DNA of 46,928 nucleotides. It comes from an uncultured Ulvibacter sp. (lineage in GTDB: Bacteria; Bacteroidota; Bacteroidia; Flavobacteriales; Flavobacteriaceae). Made by a program: the position numbers and the translations under genes. Where the stretch lies: contig CAJXZB010000026.1 of assembly GCA_913063405.1 (NCBI GenBank), forward strand, positions 1 to 46,928, in the 5' to 3' direction. Positions within the stretch are counted from its first letter, which is position 1, and each line of letters starts with the position of its first letter. Of the stretch, positions 18,874 through 28,185 are shown in pieces. A model generated the notes under the pieces. That model did no database searches, was not told the origin of the DNA, and worked only from the letters and a program-made list of their open reading frames with translations.

Positions 18874-20262
18874 ATGGAATACAGAATAGAGAAAGATACT
18901 ATGGGTGAGGTGAAAGTCCCAGCCGATAAGCTTTGGGGAGCACAAACAGAACGCTCTCGAAACAACTTTAAAATAGGAAGTCCTGGCTCTATGCCAATAG
19001 AAGTTATCTACGGTTTTGCCTATTTGAAAAAAGCAGCGGCTTATTCTAATTGTGAATTGGGAGTACTTTCAGAAGAAAAAAGAGATCTTATCGCGAATGT
19101 CTGTGATGAAATTTTGGATGGTAGGCACGATGATCAATTTCCTTTGGTAATTTGGCAAACTGGAAGTGGTACTCAAAGTAATATGAATGTAAACGAGGTT
19201 ATTGCCAACCGTGCGCATCAGTTAGTGGGAAAAAAAATTGGTGAGGGAGAAAAGCCCCTACTGCCCAATGATGATGTGAATAAGTCACAATCTTCAAACG
19301 ACACCTTTCCAACGGGTATGCACATTGCCGCTTATAAGAAATTAGTCGAAGTTACTATTCCCGGAGTGCAGCAGTTACAAAGAACTCTTGACGCCAAGGC
19401 AAAAGAATTTTCTAATGTTGTAAAAATTGGACGTACTCATCTCATGGATGCCACTCCCCTGACCCTAGGGCAGGAATTTAGTGGATATGCATCTCAATTA
19501 GAACATGGCCTTAAAGCCTTAGACAATACGCTATCACATCTATCTCAATTGGCTCTAGGAGGAACGGCCGTTGGAACAGGTATTAATACTCCAAATGGAT
19601 ACGCGGTCAATGTTGCTTCCCATATAGCAAAATTCACAGAACTTCCCTTCATAACGGCTCGTAATAAATTTGAAGCACTTGCAGCTCATGACGCAATAGT
19701 GGAATCTCATGGAGCTCTGAAGCAATTGGCAGTTTCGTTGAACAAAATAGCCAATGATATAAGAATGCTCGCAAGCGGTCCTCGAAGTGGAATTGGTGAA
19801 ATCACTATTCCTGCTAATGAACCCGGATCTTCTATAATGCCGGGGAAAGTAAATCCAACACAGTGTGAGGCTCTAACCATGGTCTGTGCTCAAGTAATCG
19901 GGAATGATATGGCGATTTCTGTTGGTGGAATGCAAGGTCATTACGAATTAAATGTCTTTAAACCCGTTATGGCGACTAACTTTTTAGATTCTGCTCAGTT
20001 ATTAGGTGATGCTAGTGTATCATTTGATTTACACTGTGCAACAGGAATTGAGCCAAATCTTGAAGTAATAAAAAAGCAGCTGAATAATTCTTTAATGTTG
20101 GTAACGGCCTTAAATCCAAAAATTGGTTATTACAAAGCGGCTGAAATTGCCAATACAGCTCATAAAAATGGTACTACACTTAAGGAAGAAGCCATCAATT
20201 TAGGATATCTTACCAAAGAAGAGTTTGACGAATGGGTGAAACCTGAGAATATGGTTGGGTAA
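18874..20262 (+). CDS. fumC: Class II fumarate hydratase
   Basis: A 462-residue oxygen-stable fumarase of the TCA cycle converting fumarate to L-malate. Motifs include [52 protein letters not shown], the [16 protein letters not shown] segment and the superfamily signature [15 protein letters not shown] that carries the catalytic serine loop. Length is normal and no lesions are seen. It has its own promoter and is divergent from a small membrane protein gene. Confidence 0.97.
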   Translation: MEYRIEKDTMGEVKVPADKLWGAQTERSRNNFKIGSPGSMPIEVIYGFAYLKKAAAYSNCELGVLSEEKRDLIANVCDEILDGRHDDQFPLVIWQTGSGTQSNMNVNEVIANRAHQLVGKKIGEGEKPLLPNDDVNKSQSSNDTFPTGMHIAAYKKLVEVTIPGVQQLQRTLDAKAKEFSNVVKIGRTHLMDATPLTLGQEFSGYASQLEHGLKALDNTLSHLSQLALGGTAVGTGINTPNGYAVNVASHIAKFTELPFITARNKFEALAAHDAIVESHGALKQLAVSLNKIANDIRMLASGPRSGIGEITIPANEPGSSIMPGKVNPTQCEALTMVCAQVIGNDMAISVGGMQGHYELNVFKPVMATNFLDSAQLLGDASVSFDLHCATGIEPNLEVIKKQLNNSLMLVTALNPKIGYYKAAEIANTAHKNGTTLKEEAINLGYLTKEEFDEWVKPENMVG

Positions 20263-20417
20263 AAGAGGAGTAAAAATTAGGCTTTAAGTAACAAGCTCAA
20301 AAAAACAATCCTACAAAAATACATTTTTTATGCATTTCATCGATTAAACACATAAATATTAGCTGAAAGGTCATTTTTTAGTATATTAGACTACCCGAAA
20401 TATTAAAACCTACCTAA

Positions 20418-21719
20418 ATGAGATCACACATACTACCTCGCAATTTGTGTTTTTTAATTGCTTTTCTCCTTGGCCTAGGCGTTAGCCTTTCAGCTATAAA
20501 GTCTCTTGAGGCGTCGACTAAAACATCTGATAATAAGAAAGTTAGCAGCATATTGATGGATAGCTACTACTTTAATAGTCCTCTTTTAAGCCAAAAGGTA
20601 AAAACATCGAAAGCAACGGTAATTAATATGGATTTAGCTCAAGTTTCTAATTCTACTAAAAAAGGCCAAATACATCAAATTGAGGAAATTTCCTATTTAA
20701 ATGATGAGGGTTTGACTGTAGGAAGCGCTGTGAATCTTAAAGAGATGGAATCTAGCTTGGCCCAGGGTCAAGCTAGATTCAAACAAGGGATGTTTTATGG
20801 CTTTGCTTTGATGGTTGTTATACTTAATCTTGTTTGCTTCTTACTCTTTGAAGAAAAAATATTTCTTTTTTACTCTTTGGCCTTAACTTTTGTTATTACT
20901 TCTTTTATGCACAGTGATGGAGTTTTTCAGCTAATAGCTATAGGCGTTGTTCAAAATACAGAAGCTATGCAATCTACTTTGTTGTTTATTGCAACTGGAT
21001 TTAGTGTTCTCTTCGTATCCAAATACTTAATTCTTGGTGAGTTCTATCCAAAATTGAAATATGGAGCCGCTGTGCTTCTTACTATATCTTTTATGGCGGT
21101 TTTCACAAGTTGGGTAGCAGAAACAGAATTATTTACTGGAATTGCGAATACTATTTCACTTGCGTTAACAACTGTGTATTTTACGGCAGGAATATTGCTG
21201 TTCAGCAAAAAAAACTACGCTAAATTCTATGTGATAGCCTGTAGCATTCCATTGTTATTTGCGTTGGACTTCTTTGTATTTAAAAAATTAGGAGTTGATT
21301 TTCTTTTTACGGAGAGCTTTCATTTAAAGGCGGCCGCAGTTGTAGAAATGTTAATTATTACTTACGCCATTGTGTATAGAATGAGAGCTATTAAGGAAGA
21401 GCATGTTCTAAGGCAAACAGAGATGCGAATTTTCTTGAAGCGTCAAGAAATAATGAACAGAACAAATACTGAAAAACTTATGCAGGACATGTATTTAGAA
21501 AATCTAATCATGCAGTATGACTTAGATGGTTTCGAAATTAAGCTCCTACAATACATTTCAGAAGGAAAAGACAATACTAAAATTGCCCGTAAATTAAAGA
21601 CTACAGAACTGGAGATAGAAACCTTTACTAAAGAATTGTATAACAAGCTTGATATAGGAGAACAAATTCAGGAAGACTACCGCATGGTAGAGCATCAACC
21701 AGACTACATATATAACTAG
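20418..21719 (+). CDS. 7TM-DISM sensor with C-terminal LuxR-like HTH
   Basis: A 433-residue membrane protein. An N-terminal hydrophobic segment (residues 8-26) is followed by about 95 periplasmic residues and then about seven hydrophobic helices between residues 125 and 320, the 7TMR-DISM layout. The cytosolic tail has a helical stretch (IKEEHVLRQTEMRIFLKRQE) and a LuxR/GerE-like segment LLQYISEGKDNTKIARKLKT followed by LYNKLDI. It therefore probably couples an extracellular signal to DNA binding or a partner. The extracellular region is shorter than usual DISMED2 domains, so the ligand is unclear. It ends just before a strong terminator. Confidence 0.75.
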   Translation: MRSHILPRNLCFLIAFLLGLGVSLSAIKSLEASTKTSDNKKVSSILMDSYYFNSPLLSQKVKTSKATVINMDLAQVSNSTKKGQIHQIEEISYLNDEGLTVGSAVNLKEMESSLAQGQARFKQGMFYGFALMVVILNLVCFLLFEEKIFLFYSLALTFVITSFMHSDGVFQLIAIGVVQNTEAMQSTLLFIATGFSVLFVSKYLILGEFYPKLKYGAAVLLTISFMAVFTSWVAETELFTGIANTISLALTTVYFTAGILLFSKKNYAKFYVIACSIPLLFALDFFVFKKLGVDFLFTESFHLKAAAVVEMLIITYAIVYRMRAIKEEHVLRQTEMRIFLKRQEIMNRTNTEKLMQDMYLENLIMQYDLDGFEIKLLQYISEGKDNTKIARKLKTTELEIETFTKELYNKLDIGEQIQEDYRMVEHQPDYIYN

Positions 21720-21780
21720 TCTCGCTAAAGAACAATATTAAACGATTTATTTTTGTCCCCAATTTCCAACTAAAATGGCG

Positions 21781-21820
21781 AAATGGATACCTCTTAAAAA
21801 GGATATCCATTTTTTTTTGC
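21781..21820 (+). terminator. Rho-independent terminator after the 7TM sensor gene
   Basis: AAATGGATA (21781-21789) pairs with TATCCATTT (21804-21812), extended by CCT/AGG with a one-base bulge, and is followed by a run of T. It starts about 60 bases after the sensor stop codon. Confidence 0.88.
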
Positions 21821-21851
21821 CGCTTTAACTAAATAATAATATCAAGTAAAA

Positions 21852-21881
21852 TTGAATTTATTCATATAAACAGTATTTTTG
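21852..21881 (+). promoter_or_regulatory. Promoter of the PhoX-like gene
   Basis: TTG at 21852-21854 and TATTTTTG at 21874-21881 with exactly 19 bases between them match the Bacteroidota promoter consensus. The ATG is 32 bases after the -7 box. Confidence 0.72.
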
Positions 21882-21913
21882 AATCTAATCTCATTGATCT
21901 TCAAAAAAAGAAT

Positions 21914-23560
21914 ATGATTAAACGAAGAAGTTTTTTATCCCTTTTAGGTAAAGGAGCTGCCGGAACCATTTTACTACCTTCCCTCTATATTGGCTGTAGA
22001 AATAGAGTCTCTGAACTAACCACTGTAGCTTCAGATAGAATGAACCAGTTGAAATCAATTGTATTAAAAGGGATGAAACCTATTTCTTCCGATAACGTAG
22101 AGTTGGCCGAAGGTTTGTCCTATAAAACACTTGTGAAATGGATGGATCCCATTAGCGATGCTGATACTTTCGGATTTAATAATGACTTCACTTGCTTTAT
22201 TCCTCTTTCCGACAATGGTGATGATGGGCTTTTATGGGTGAACCACGAAGCCACAAACCCAATTTTCGTGTCGAAATACAAACGAGGAGATGATCGCACA
22301 ATAGAACAAGTGCAAAAGGAGATGTATTCGGTTGGGGGAAGTATTATTAGAGTGAAAAAAGTCGATGATAATTGGCAAATTATACACAACGATCCATATA
22401 ACAGACGTATTACCGCCCAAACCGAACTCGCAATCAATTGGGATACACCAATTATGGGCAAAACAACCATCATTGGCACACATAGCAATTGCTCTGGGGG
22501 AATAACTCCTTGGGGTACAATTTTAACCTGCGAGGAGAACTATCAAGATTACTACGGTGAAACTGTTTATGACCAAAATAACAATGCAATACACCAAAGA
22601 AGTTATGCAGCATGGGAAGATTTTTACAACTACCCCGCTGAGCACTATGGATGGGTGGTAGAAATTGATCCTCTTACTGGAAAGGGAATGAAACATATTG
22701 CTCTTGGTCGCTTCTGTCACGAATGTTGCACTTTAGTGGAACTTGAAGACAAAAGAGTTGTCGCCTATTCTGGTGATGATGCTAATGATGAATTTATTTA
22801 TAAATTTATCTCTTCAAAACCTGGATCATTAAAGGAAGGAACTTTATACGTAGCAGACACGGTAAACGGAAAGTGGATATCGTTAGATTACGAAAAACAG
22901 CCAGCACTTCAAGAAAAATTTAAAAACCAAACTGAAGTTCTTATTAGAGCTCGAGAAGCGGCTAGATTGGTTGGAGCATCCCCACAAGATCGTCCAGAGG
23001 ATATTGAGATAGACCCAATTACAGGCCATGTAGTAATTGCTTTGACAAATAATAAACCGAAAAATCAGTATCACGGTACCATCCTAAAATTAATCGAAAC
23101 AGATAATCAATATGATTCCCTCTCTTTTACTACAGAAGCATTGGCTACCGGAGGCAAAGAAAGCGGGTTTAGCTGTCCAGACAACCTCGTTTTTGACCTT
23201 GCAGGAAACTTATGGTTCACATCGGATATAAGTGGTGGTAGTATGAATAATCCTAAGGTAACTGAATATCTTGAATTCAAGAACAACGGTCTATTTGTAG
23301 TGCTTCGCCATGGAGAAGAAGCAGGGAAAGTTATCCAAATTGCGAGTGCGCCTATGGACGCTGAGTTTACAGGGCCTTGGTTTTCTCCAGATTATAAAAC
23401 GCTCTTTTTAAGCGTTCAACATCCTGGTGGCAACAGCTCATCATTAAACCAATTGACTAGCACCTGGCCTCACGATGAAGACGGACTTCCCAAACCATCT
23501 GTTATAACAATCGAAGGAGATTTATTAGAAAAGCTTAATTTTCTTGATAAGTTTCAATAG
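21914..23560 (+). CDS. PhoX/DUF839-family Tat-exported protein
   Basis: A 548-residue beta-propeller-like protein of the PhoX (DUF839) family. The N-terminus IKRRSFLSLLGKGAAGTILL is a twin-arginine signal, followed by LPSLYIGC, which could also be a lipobox. Family blocks include NDFTCFIPL, WVNHEATNPIFVSK, HSNCSGGITPWGTILTCEEN, GWVVEIDPLTG, CPDNLVFDLAGNLWFTSDIS and the C-terminal LFLSVQHPGGNSS. Members are calcium/iron alkaline phosphatases, but many homologues have no tested activity. The segment CHECCTLV contains an unusual trio of Cys. Its stop codon directly abuts the stop of ccsBA on the other strand, with no base in between. Confidence 0.87.
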   Translation: MIKRRSFLSLLGKGAAGTILLPSLYIGCRNRVSELTTVASDRMNQLKSIVLKGMKPISSDNVELAEGLSYKTLVKWMDPISDADTFGFNNDFTCFIPLSDNGDDGLLWVNHEATNPIFVSKYKRGDDRTIEQVQKEMYSVGGSIIRVKKVDDNWQIIHNDPYNRRITAQTELAINWDTPIMGKTTIIGTHSNCSGGITPWGTILTCEENYQDYYGETVYDQNNNAIHQRSYAAWEDFYNYPAEHYGWVVEIDPLTGKGMKHIALGRFCHECCTLVELEDKRVVAYSGDDANDEFIYKFISSKPGSLKEGTLYVADTVNGKWISLDYEKQPALQEKFKNQTEVLIRAREAARLVGASPQDRPEDIEIDPITGHVVIALTNNKPKNQYHGTILKLIETDNQYDSLSFTTEALATGGKESGFSCPDNLVFDLAGNLWFTSDISGGSMNNPKVTEYLEFKNNGLFVVLRHGEEAGKVIQIASAPMDAEFTGPWFSPDYKTLFLSVQHPGGNSSSLNQLTSTWPHDEDGLPKPSVITIEGDLLEKLNFLDKFQ

Positions 23561-26500
23561 CTATTTAGCTACATAGTATTTCTTGTATCTGAAATAAGAT
23601 ACCAAACTAAGAATTACAGAAAACAAAACAATATACCAAACAAAGGTTGGTGTTACTGGAGCATCTCCGCTTGCATAAGAATGTAACCCACTTAGATAGA
23701 AGTTCACTCCAAAATAGGTCATCATAATAGAAGCATAGGCAAATATCGCTAGTACATTAAATAACCACTTTCCTCTTAGCCCAGGAACTAATCGCGCATG
23801 AATTACAAAGGCATAGATCATAATGCTAATCAGTGCCCAAGTTTCCTTAGGGTCCCATCCCCAATAACGTCCCCAGCTCTCATTTGCCCATTGTCCTCCT
23901 AAAAAGTTCCCAATGGTAAGCATTACAAGACCAACAGTTAAGGCCATTTCGGTAATTATGGTAAGCTCTTTAATATTTACCTCCATTTTCTTAAAATTGC
24001 CCGTGGTTGTAAAAATCATCAATAACAATGAAGTAGCGCCAAGGATCATCCCCAAAGTGAAGGGACCATAACTTGCTACAATTACAGCTACATGAATCAT
24101 TAACCAATAACTATCTAATACCGGTTGTAAATTGGCAATCGCAGGATCTAACCAGTTCTCATGCGCCACCCATAGAATAATGGCCGCAACAAACGCCGTT
24201 GAGGCAATGGTGAGATCACTTTTTCTTCCAAAGGCAAGTCCAAAAAATACAGTTGCCCAACCCACATAAATTACCGATTCATAAGCATCACTCCAAGGTG
24301 CATGTTCGCTAATATACCATCGTCCAATAAGCCCAAGTGTCATTGCTATAAAAAAGGCCCAAATAACGTACTTACAAAGCTTTACAAGTACATTCACTAC
24401 TTTTCCTTCTTTGAAAATCTGAAAAATGATAAATACGAACATCAAGAAGCCGAACATCGCGAAGTACTTGTACAAGCGATTGAAAATATCGACTTTATTA
24501 TATAGTATTTCGGCTTTTATTTTTCCTTCGGAAGGCATTACTTCCGCTCCGTATTTCTTCTGAAATTTGGTCAGTCCTGTGAGAATCTCTTCTGCTTCCG
24601 AATAATCTCCAGTGCTTCTAGCCTCACGTAAAACCTGAAAATATGCTGGTAAAATGGTTCGTGTTATTACCGAATCTACCCCGGTAAACTTAGCTTCTTG
24701 CAATTCTGGATACGAAATCCACTTATTACCTTCATTATTGGGAAGTGGAAATATTTTCAGAATTCCCCCACTCAATGCCTGATTCAGAAGGTAATAATTT
24801 TCATGTGCCTTGATAAAATCCTTCTCAAACTGATTAGGATTCGCCTTATTCGTTGCGGCCTCCAAATAAGGCTCTAGTTTGTAATTTCCCTTTTCATCAA
24901 ACAAATCCAATAAAGCAATTTGTTTCGCCTTTTCTGGAACTCCTGCAACATCTCGTATACTATCATTTCCTCTCTTTAAGGCAATAAGTGGTACCTGAGA
25001 CCAATACCTAGGGAACTCAACCATGGACAGGAACACTTGATTAGCATCTAGCTCGCCATATTTGTTCTTTCTGCTCACCTTACGTAGCAACTCGCTAGCA
25101 AACGTATTGATAGGCTTCATACGTCCGTTATCCTGAATAACCAGCTCTGCAAATTTTGCGGCATGCTCCTTGGACACAGCGTTCGCAACAAGTATAGAAT
25201 CGATTTCTGTTTTATTATTTTCTGAATGGTCGTGATCCCCTGTTTTTTGAGAAAAACCAGCAAACGAAAGCAATAGCACTAACATCGTAAGCCCTTGTTT
25301 TTTCTTCTTTTTGATTTTATTCAGCATTTTTTCCAACTGCCCAAAACGAGAACCTTTGTCAAACAGAATAGCCATAAGTCCAAGGTACAAAAGAAAATAA
25401 CCTATGTAGGTAATCCAAGTTCCCCAGAAATCGTGATTTACTGAGAGAATAGTCCCTTTCTCGTCAGGGTCAAAGCCAGATTGAAAGAAGCGGTAACCAT
25501 CTTTATCTAAAACGTTGTTCATAAAGATCTCTTCATCTTTGAGGCCTTCAATTGGATCATTAACGGTAACCTTACTTTTAAACGCTGAATACCCTTTTTC
25601 TGTTCCAGGATATTTATCGGCTATAAAGTCGTTTAATGTAATGCTAAATGGTAAATCGTATTCTTCGGAGCCATAACCAAGATACACTTTTAATCCTCCA
25701 ATTTCCACTTCTTTAGGGTTTGGGAAGGTTCCCTTCCCTCCTAGCAATTCTACCTGTTTAGTTTCTCCCTTGGTACTAACGGTAACGATAAGACCGTCCT
25801 GATTCGATTTTTCGGACTTCTCGGCTTTTATCAAACCAAAAGATCCCTTTGTTATTGGTTCTGGAATTACAAAGGACATCCCTGCCATCTGATACAGAGA
25901 ACGCAGCATCAAAGGCTGCACACTATCTTTAATAATAGTTCCGCGCTTTTGATCGGCCATTCTCATATACTTTCCCTCAAAAGGAGACGTAATAGAATAA
26001 CTTCCATCCTCAGCGTAGTCTATATTTATTGCTCCTGGAGTGGGCTTATTAACAGCAAACAGAATGTTGTGAATGTTCGCAACCTCTCCTAGTTTCATCC
26101 AATGGTCGTGGCGACTGCCATCACCAGCTTCTACAATTTTTAAGTATTCTTCTCCCTCTTCGGAAGGTGTTAATCCTTCTTTCGCTCCTTTAATAAAATT
26201 CTTGTATGAAATCGTTACCGATTCCCTGTTATAGTCCGTTGTTATTGAGAAATCATTATTCAATCGCTCGGAAAGCACAAGCTTTTTCTTAGGAACAATA
26301 CGACGTTGTGCAACACCATCTAGCATATAATCACCATCTATAAAAGTGGTTAGAAAAACATCCTGTGAAAGAATTGAATTTTCTGTTGCTCCTTCTCTAA
26401 TATGCATTACCCCTTCATAACCAATATAGCGTGTTACCCCTGCTCCAACAATAATGAGAATAAAAGAAGCGTGCAAAAGTAAGGTGGTCCATTTATCCCT

Positions 26501-26728
26501 TTTATACAATCTGAACCTAAAAACATTCCCAACAAAATTGATCACAAACAACAACATGATTGCTTCAAACCACCACGCATTATAGATCAATTCTCGAGTA
26601 TAGTTAGAAGGAGCATTCTCATAACCGCTGTCAAGGAATGTACCAGCTGCCATAGCAGCTGCAAATGCTAAAAACAAAGTGGCGGTTAGACGAGTGGAAA
26701 AAAGGATAGACGTAATTTTCTTTTGCAT
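23561..26728 (-). CDS. ccsBA: Cytochrome c maturation protein, ResB-CcsA fusion
   Basis: A System II haem exporter and cytochrome c synthase of about 1055 residues. The N-terminal half is ResB/CcsB-like with helices near residues 10-30, 55-75 and 85-105 and a large periplasmic region. The C-terminal part is CcsA, with the tryptophan-rich haem motif WANESWGRYWGWDPKETWAL and the conserved His in SYWLMIHVAVIVASY. I chose the ATG at 26728 (QKKITSILFS) rather than the in-frame ATG at 26749, because a -7 box on the minus strand (TAAATTTG, 26754-26747) would start transcription after 26749. The gene is intact over 3.2 kb and implies a c-type cytochrome respiratory chain. Confidence 0.95.
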   Translation of the reverse strand: MQKKITSILFSTRLTATLFLAFAAAMAAGTFLDSGYENAPSNYTRELIYNAWWFEAIMLLFVINFVGNVFRFRLYKRDKWTTLLLHASFILIIVGAGVTRYIGYEGVMHIREGATENSILSQDVFLTTFIDGDYMLDGVAQRRIVPKKKLVLSERLNNDFSITTDYNRESVTISYKNFIKGAKEGLTPSEEGEEYLKIVEAGDGSRHDHWMKLGEVANIHNILFAVNKPTPGAINIDYAEDGSYSITSPFEGKYMRMADQKRGTIIKDSVQPLMLRSLYQMAGMSFVIPEPITKGSFGLIKAEKSEKSNQDGLIVTVSTKGETKQVELLGGKGTFPNPKEVEIGGLKVYLGYGSEEYDLPFSITLNDFIADKYPGTEKGYSAFKSKVTVNDPIEGLKDEEIFMNNVLDKDGYRFFQSGFDPDEKGTILSVNHDFWGTWITYIGYFLLYLGLMAILFDKGSRFGQLEKMLNKIKKKKKQGLTMLVLLLSFAGFSQKTGDHDHSENNKTEIDSILVANAVSKEHAAKFAELVIQDNGRMKPINTFASELLRKVSRKNKYGELDANQVFLSMVEFPRYWSQVPLIALKRGNDSIRDVAGVPEKAKQIALLDLFDEKGNYKLEPYLEAATNKANPNQFEKDFIKAHENYYLLNQALSGGILKIFPLPNNEGNKWISYPELQEAKFTGVDSVITRTILPAYFQVLREARSTGDYSEAEEILTGLTKFQKKYGAEVMPSEGKIKAEILYNKVDIFNRLYKYFAMFGFLMFVFIIFQIFKEGKVVNVLVKLCKYVIWAFFIAMTLGLIGRWYISEHAPWSDAYESVIYVGWATVFFGLAFGRKSDLTIASTAFVAAIILWVAHENWLDPAIANLQPVLDSYWLMIHVAVIVASYGPFTLGMILGATSLLLMIFTTTGNFKKMEVNIKELTIITEMALTVGLVMLTIGNFLGGQWANESWGRYWGWDPKETWALISIMIYAFVIHARLVPGLRGKWLFNVLAIFAYASIMMTYFGVNFYLSGLHSYASGDAPVTPTFVWYIVLFSVILSLVSYFRYKKYYVAK

Positions 26729-26746
26729 TATGTCGAATTTTGGATG

Positions 26747-26754
26747 CAAATTTA
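26747..26754 (-). promoter_or_regulatory. -7 promoter element of ccsBA
   Basis: TAAATTTG on the minus strand lies 18 bases before the chosen ccsBA ATG at 26728. No convincing -33 TTG was found at the normal distance. It decides between two possible start codons. Confidence 0.5.
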
Positions 26755-26803
26755 GGCAATTACTACCATTTTAACTACTGAATTTTGTTAAGGAGATGAA
26801 GCT

Positions 26804-27199
26804 TTATTTCGATCGATTCCTCCGAGCTTCAAAAATATTTATATGGATATAGGTTCCCATATTTCTTGCTCTATTCTTAGCGATCTCAGCAACTTCACCT
26901 TTAAACAACTCGTCAATCGTCTGAAACCATAGATTTAGCCACACTCCAAAATGCATTTCATTGATGGTTCCATCAATCTTTTCGTCCACTTCAATATGTT
27001 TCTGTAAAGGATTTCCGCTATATTTTTTCTCAAAAAACAAATTGGATTGCCAGAAATCGGTTAAATGTTCAAAATGACGTTCCCAATCCTCAATCACTAA
27101 ATTAAATACTGGTCCAAGAAGCTGATCCATTCTAACTTTCGCATAGAACGTACTAACTAATAACAAAATATCTTCTCGGCTTTTAATATCCTTTTTCAT
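26804..27199 (-). CDS. Group III truncated haemoglobin
   Basis: A 131-residue 2-over-2 globin of the group III (trHbP) type. It begins KKDIKSREDILLLVSTFYAKV, then GPVFNLVIEDWERHFEHLTDFWQSNLF, with ...FEKKYSGNPLQKH supplying the region of the haem-ligating His, and ends with a helix containing FGVWLNLWFQTIDELF. These globins bind O2, NO or cyanide and are often linked to nitrosative stress or microaerobic growth. It is downstream of a small membrane protein gene with 7 bp between them, and the pair is divergent from a Crp/Fnr regulator. Confidence 0.9.
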   Translation of the reverse strand: MKKDIKSREDILLLVSTFYAKVRMDQLLGPVFNLVIEDWERHFEHLTDFWQSNLFFEKKYSGNPLQKHIEVDEKIDGTINEMHFGVWLNLWFQTIDELFKGEVAEIAKNRARNMGTYIHINIFEARRNRSK

Positions 27200-27206
27200 G
27201 CTAACA

Positions 27207-27494
27207 TTAGATCAAATTGATAACCACAAGCATCGAGTTTACTACCAAACTTACAACTAATAACCAAAATGTTAGTTTGGATTTTAATTGTGCTAAAAGC
27301 GCTGCGTTATAAAACATGCAAGTTAGCACACATAACGCTAATTCTAACCCACTTCCAAGGGTAGTACCCTGTGCCAGAATTAGCATGGCCGCAATAGAAC
27401 CTAAACAACTTTGTAAAATGATGGTTAATGGAATATACATAAACCTATTATGGTTAAATTCCTCAATTAACGTATTAATTGATATAGTTCTCAT
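27207..27494 (-). CDS. Small three-helix membrane protein
   Basis: A 95-residue protein with hydrophobic segments near residues 19-40, 48-68 and 72-94. It has a short soluble N-terminus (ISINTLIEEFNHNRFM) and no catalytic motif. I do not recognise a named family. Its place at the head of the haemoglobin operon, divergent from a Crp/Fnr regulator, suggests a role in the same response, perhaps in the oxygen- or NO-dependent respiratory membrane. That is inference from context. Confidence 0.8.
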   Translation of the reverse strand: MRTISINTLIEEFNHNRFMYIPLTIILQSCLGSIAAMLILAQGTTLGSGLELALCVLTCMFYNAALLAQLKSKLTFWLLVVSLVVNSMLVVINLI

Positions 27495-27544
27495 CGTTTT
27501 ATTTATTTAAGTTTACACAAAGAAATAATTATAAACCGCTCTAT

Positions 27545-27564
27545 TTTATGAGGCAAATCATAAA
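27545..27564. promoter_or_regulatory. Candidate Crp/Fnr-type operator, perfect 7-6-7 palindrome
   Basis: TTTATGA (27545-27551), six bases, then TCATAAA (27558-27564) form a perfect inverted repeat. The inner geometry TATGA-N6-TCATA is that of the Crp box TGTGA-N6-TCACA. It ends 3 bases before the ATG of the Crp/Fnr gene and lies in the 73-bp divergent region shared with the haemoglobin operon. Autorepression of the regulator is the simplest reading. Confidence 0.6.
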
Positions 27565-27567
27565 CCA

Positions 27568-28155
27568 ATGATTTCAGAAAACTTGTTATTGGACTACGGT
27601 GCAACACTGCTTGACTTATCAGAAAATGAACTCGTATTTACTGAGGGCAAAAAGGCCAATTTCTTTTTTCAATTGAAAACCGGCGCTATTAAAATGTATA
27701 ATCTAAATGAGCAAGGCAAAGAGTTTGTTCAAGGCATGTTTGGTGATGGTGAAAGTTTTGGTGAGCCTCCTATGTTCGGGGGTTTTGAATACCCCGCTTC
27801 GGCAATTACAATTCGAAAGTCCATACTATATAAAGTTCCAAAGGACAGTTTTTTTAGTCTGCTAAAGGACAATTTCGATTTTCATCTCAAACTTAGCGCA
27901 GCGCTATCCAAAAGGTTGGCGTATAAGTCTATGATTCTGAAAGAAATATCTGGGCATCCACCAGAGCATAGAATTCTAACACTGGTCGATTTTTTAAAGG
28001 AAAAAGATGGAACAAGTTCTAAATATCAGGTTGATTTGACACGGCAACAAATTGCAGATTTAACAGGGCTTAGGGTAGAAACTGTGATAAGAGGGTTTAA
28101 GCAATTGGAGGTTGAGGGAGAAATTGAAATCATCAATCGAAAAGTCTATCGTTAA
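27568..28155 (+). CDS. Crp/Fnr-family transcriptional regulator
   Basis: A 195-residue regulator with an N-terminal cyclic-nucleotide-binding-like beta-roll (about residues 15-105, including VFTEGKKANFFFQLKTGAIK and GDGESFGEPPMF) and a C-terminal winged HTH whose recognition helix is in LTRQQIADLTGLRVETVIRG. No N-terminal Cys cluster for an Fnr-type Fe-S centre is present, so an Fnr-like iron-sulphur sensor is unlikely. The divergent partner encodes a truncated haemoglobin, so an oxygen or nitrogen-oxide signal is plausible. The palindrome at 27545-27564 is its likely operator. Confidence 0.9.
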   Translation: MISENLLLDYGATLLDLSENELVFTEGKKANFFFQLKTGAIKMYNLNEQGKEFVQGMFGDGESFGEPPMFGGFEYPASAITIRKSILYKVPKDSFFSLLKDNFDFHLKLSAALSKRLAYKSMILKEISGHPPEHRILTLVDFLKEKDGTSSKYQVDLTRQQIADLTGLRVETVIRGFKQLEVEGEIEIINRKVYR

Positions 28156-28173
28156 CCCCATTAAAAAAGTTTT

Positions 28174-28181
28174 TACCTTCG
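28174..28181 (+). promoter_or_regulatory. Candidate -7 element giving a near-leaderless transcript
   Basis: TACCTTCG differs from TAnnTTTG at one position and ends only 4 bases before the ATG at 28186. If used, transcription would begin at or very near the start codon. No -33 TTG was found, so support is limited. Confidence 0.35.
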
Positions 28182-28185
28182 CTAT

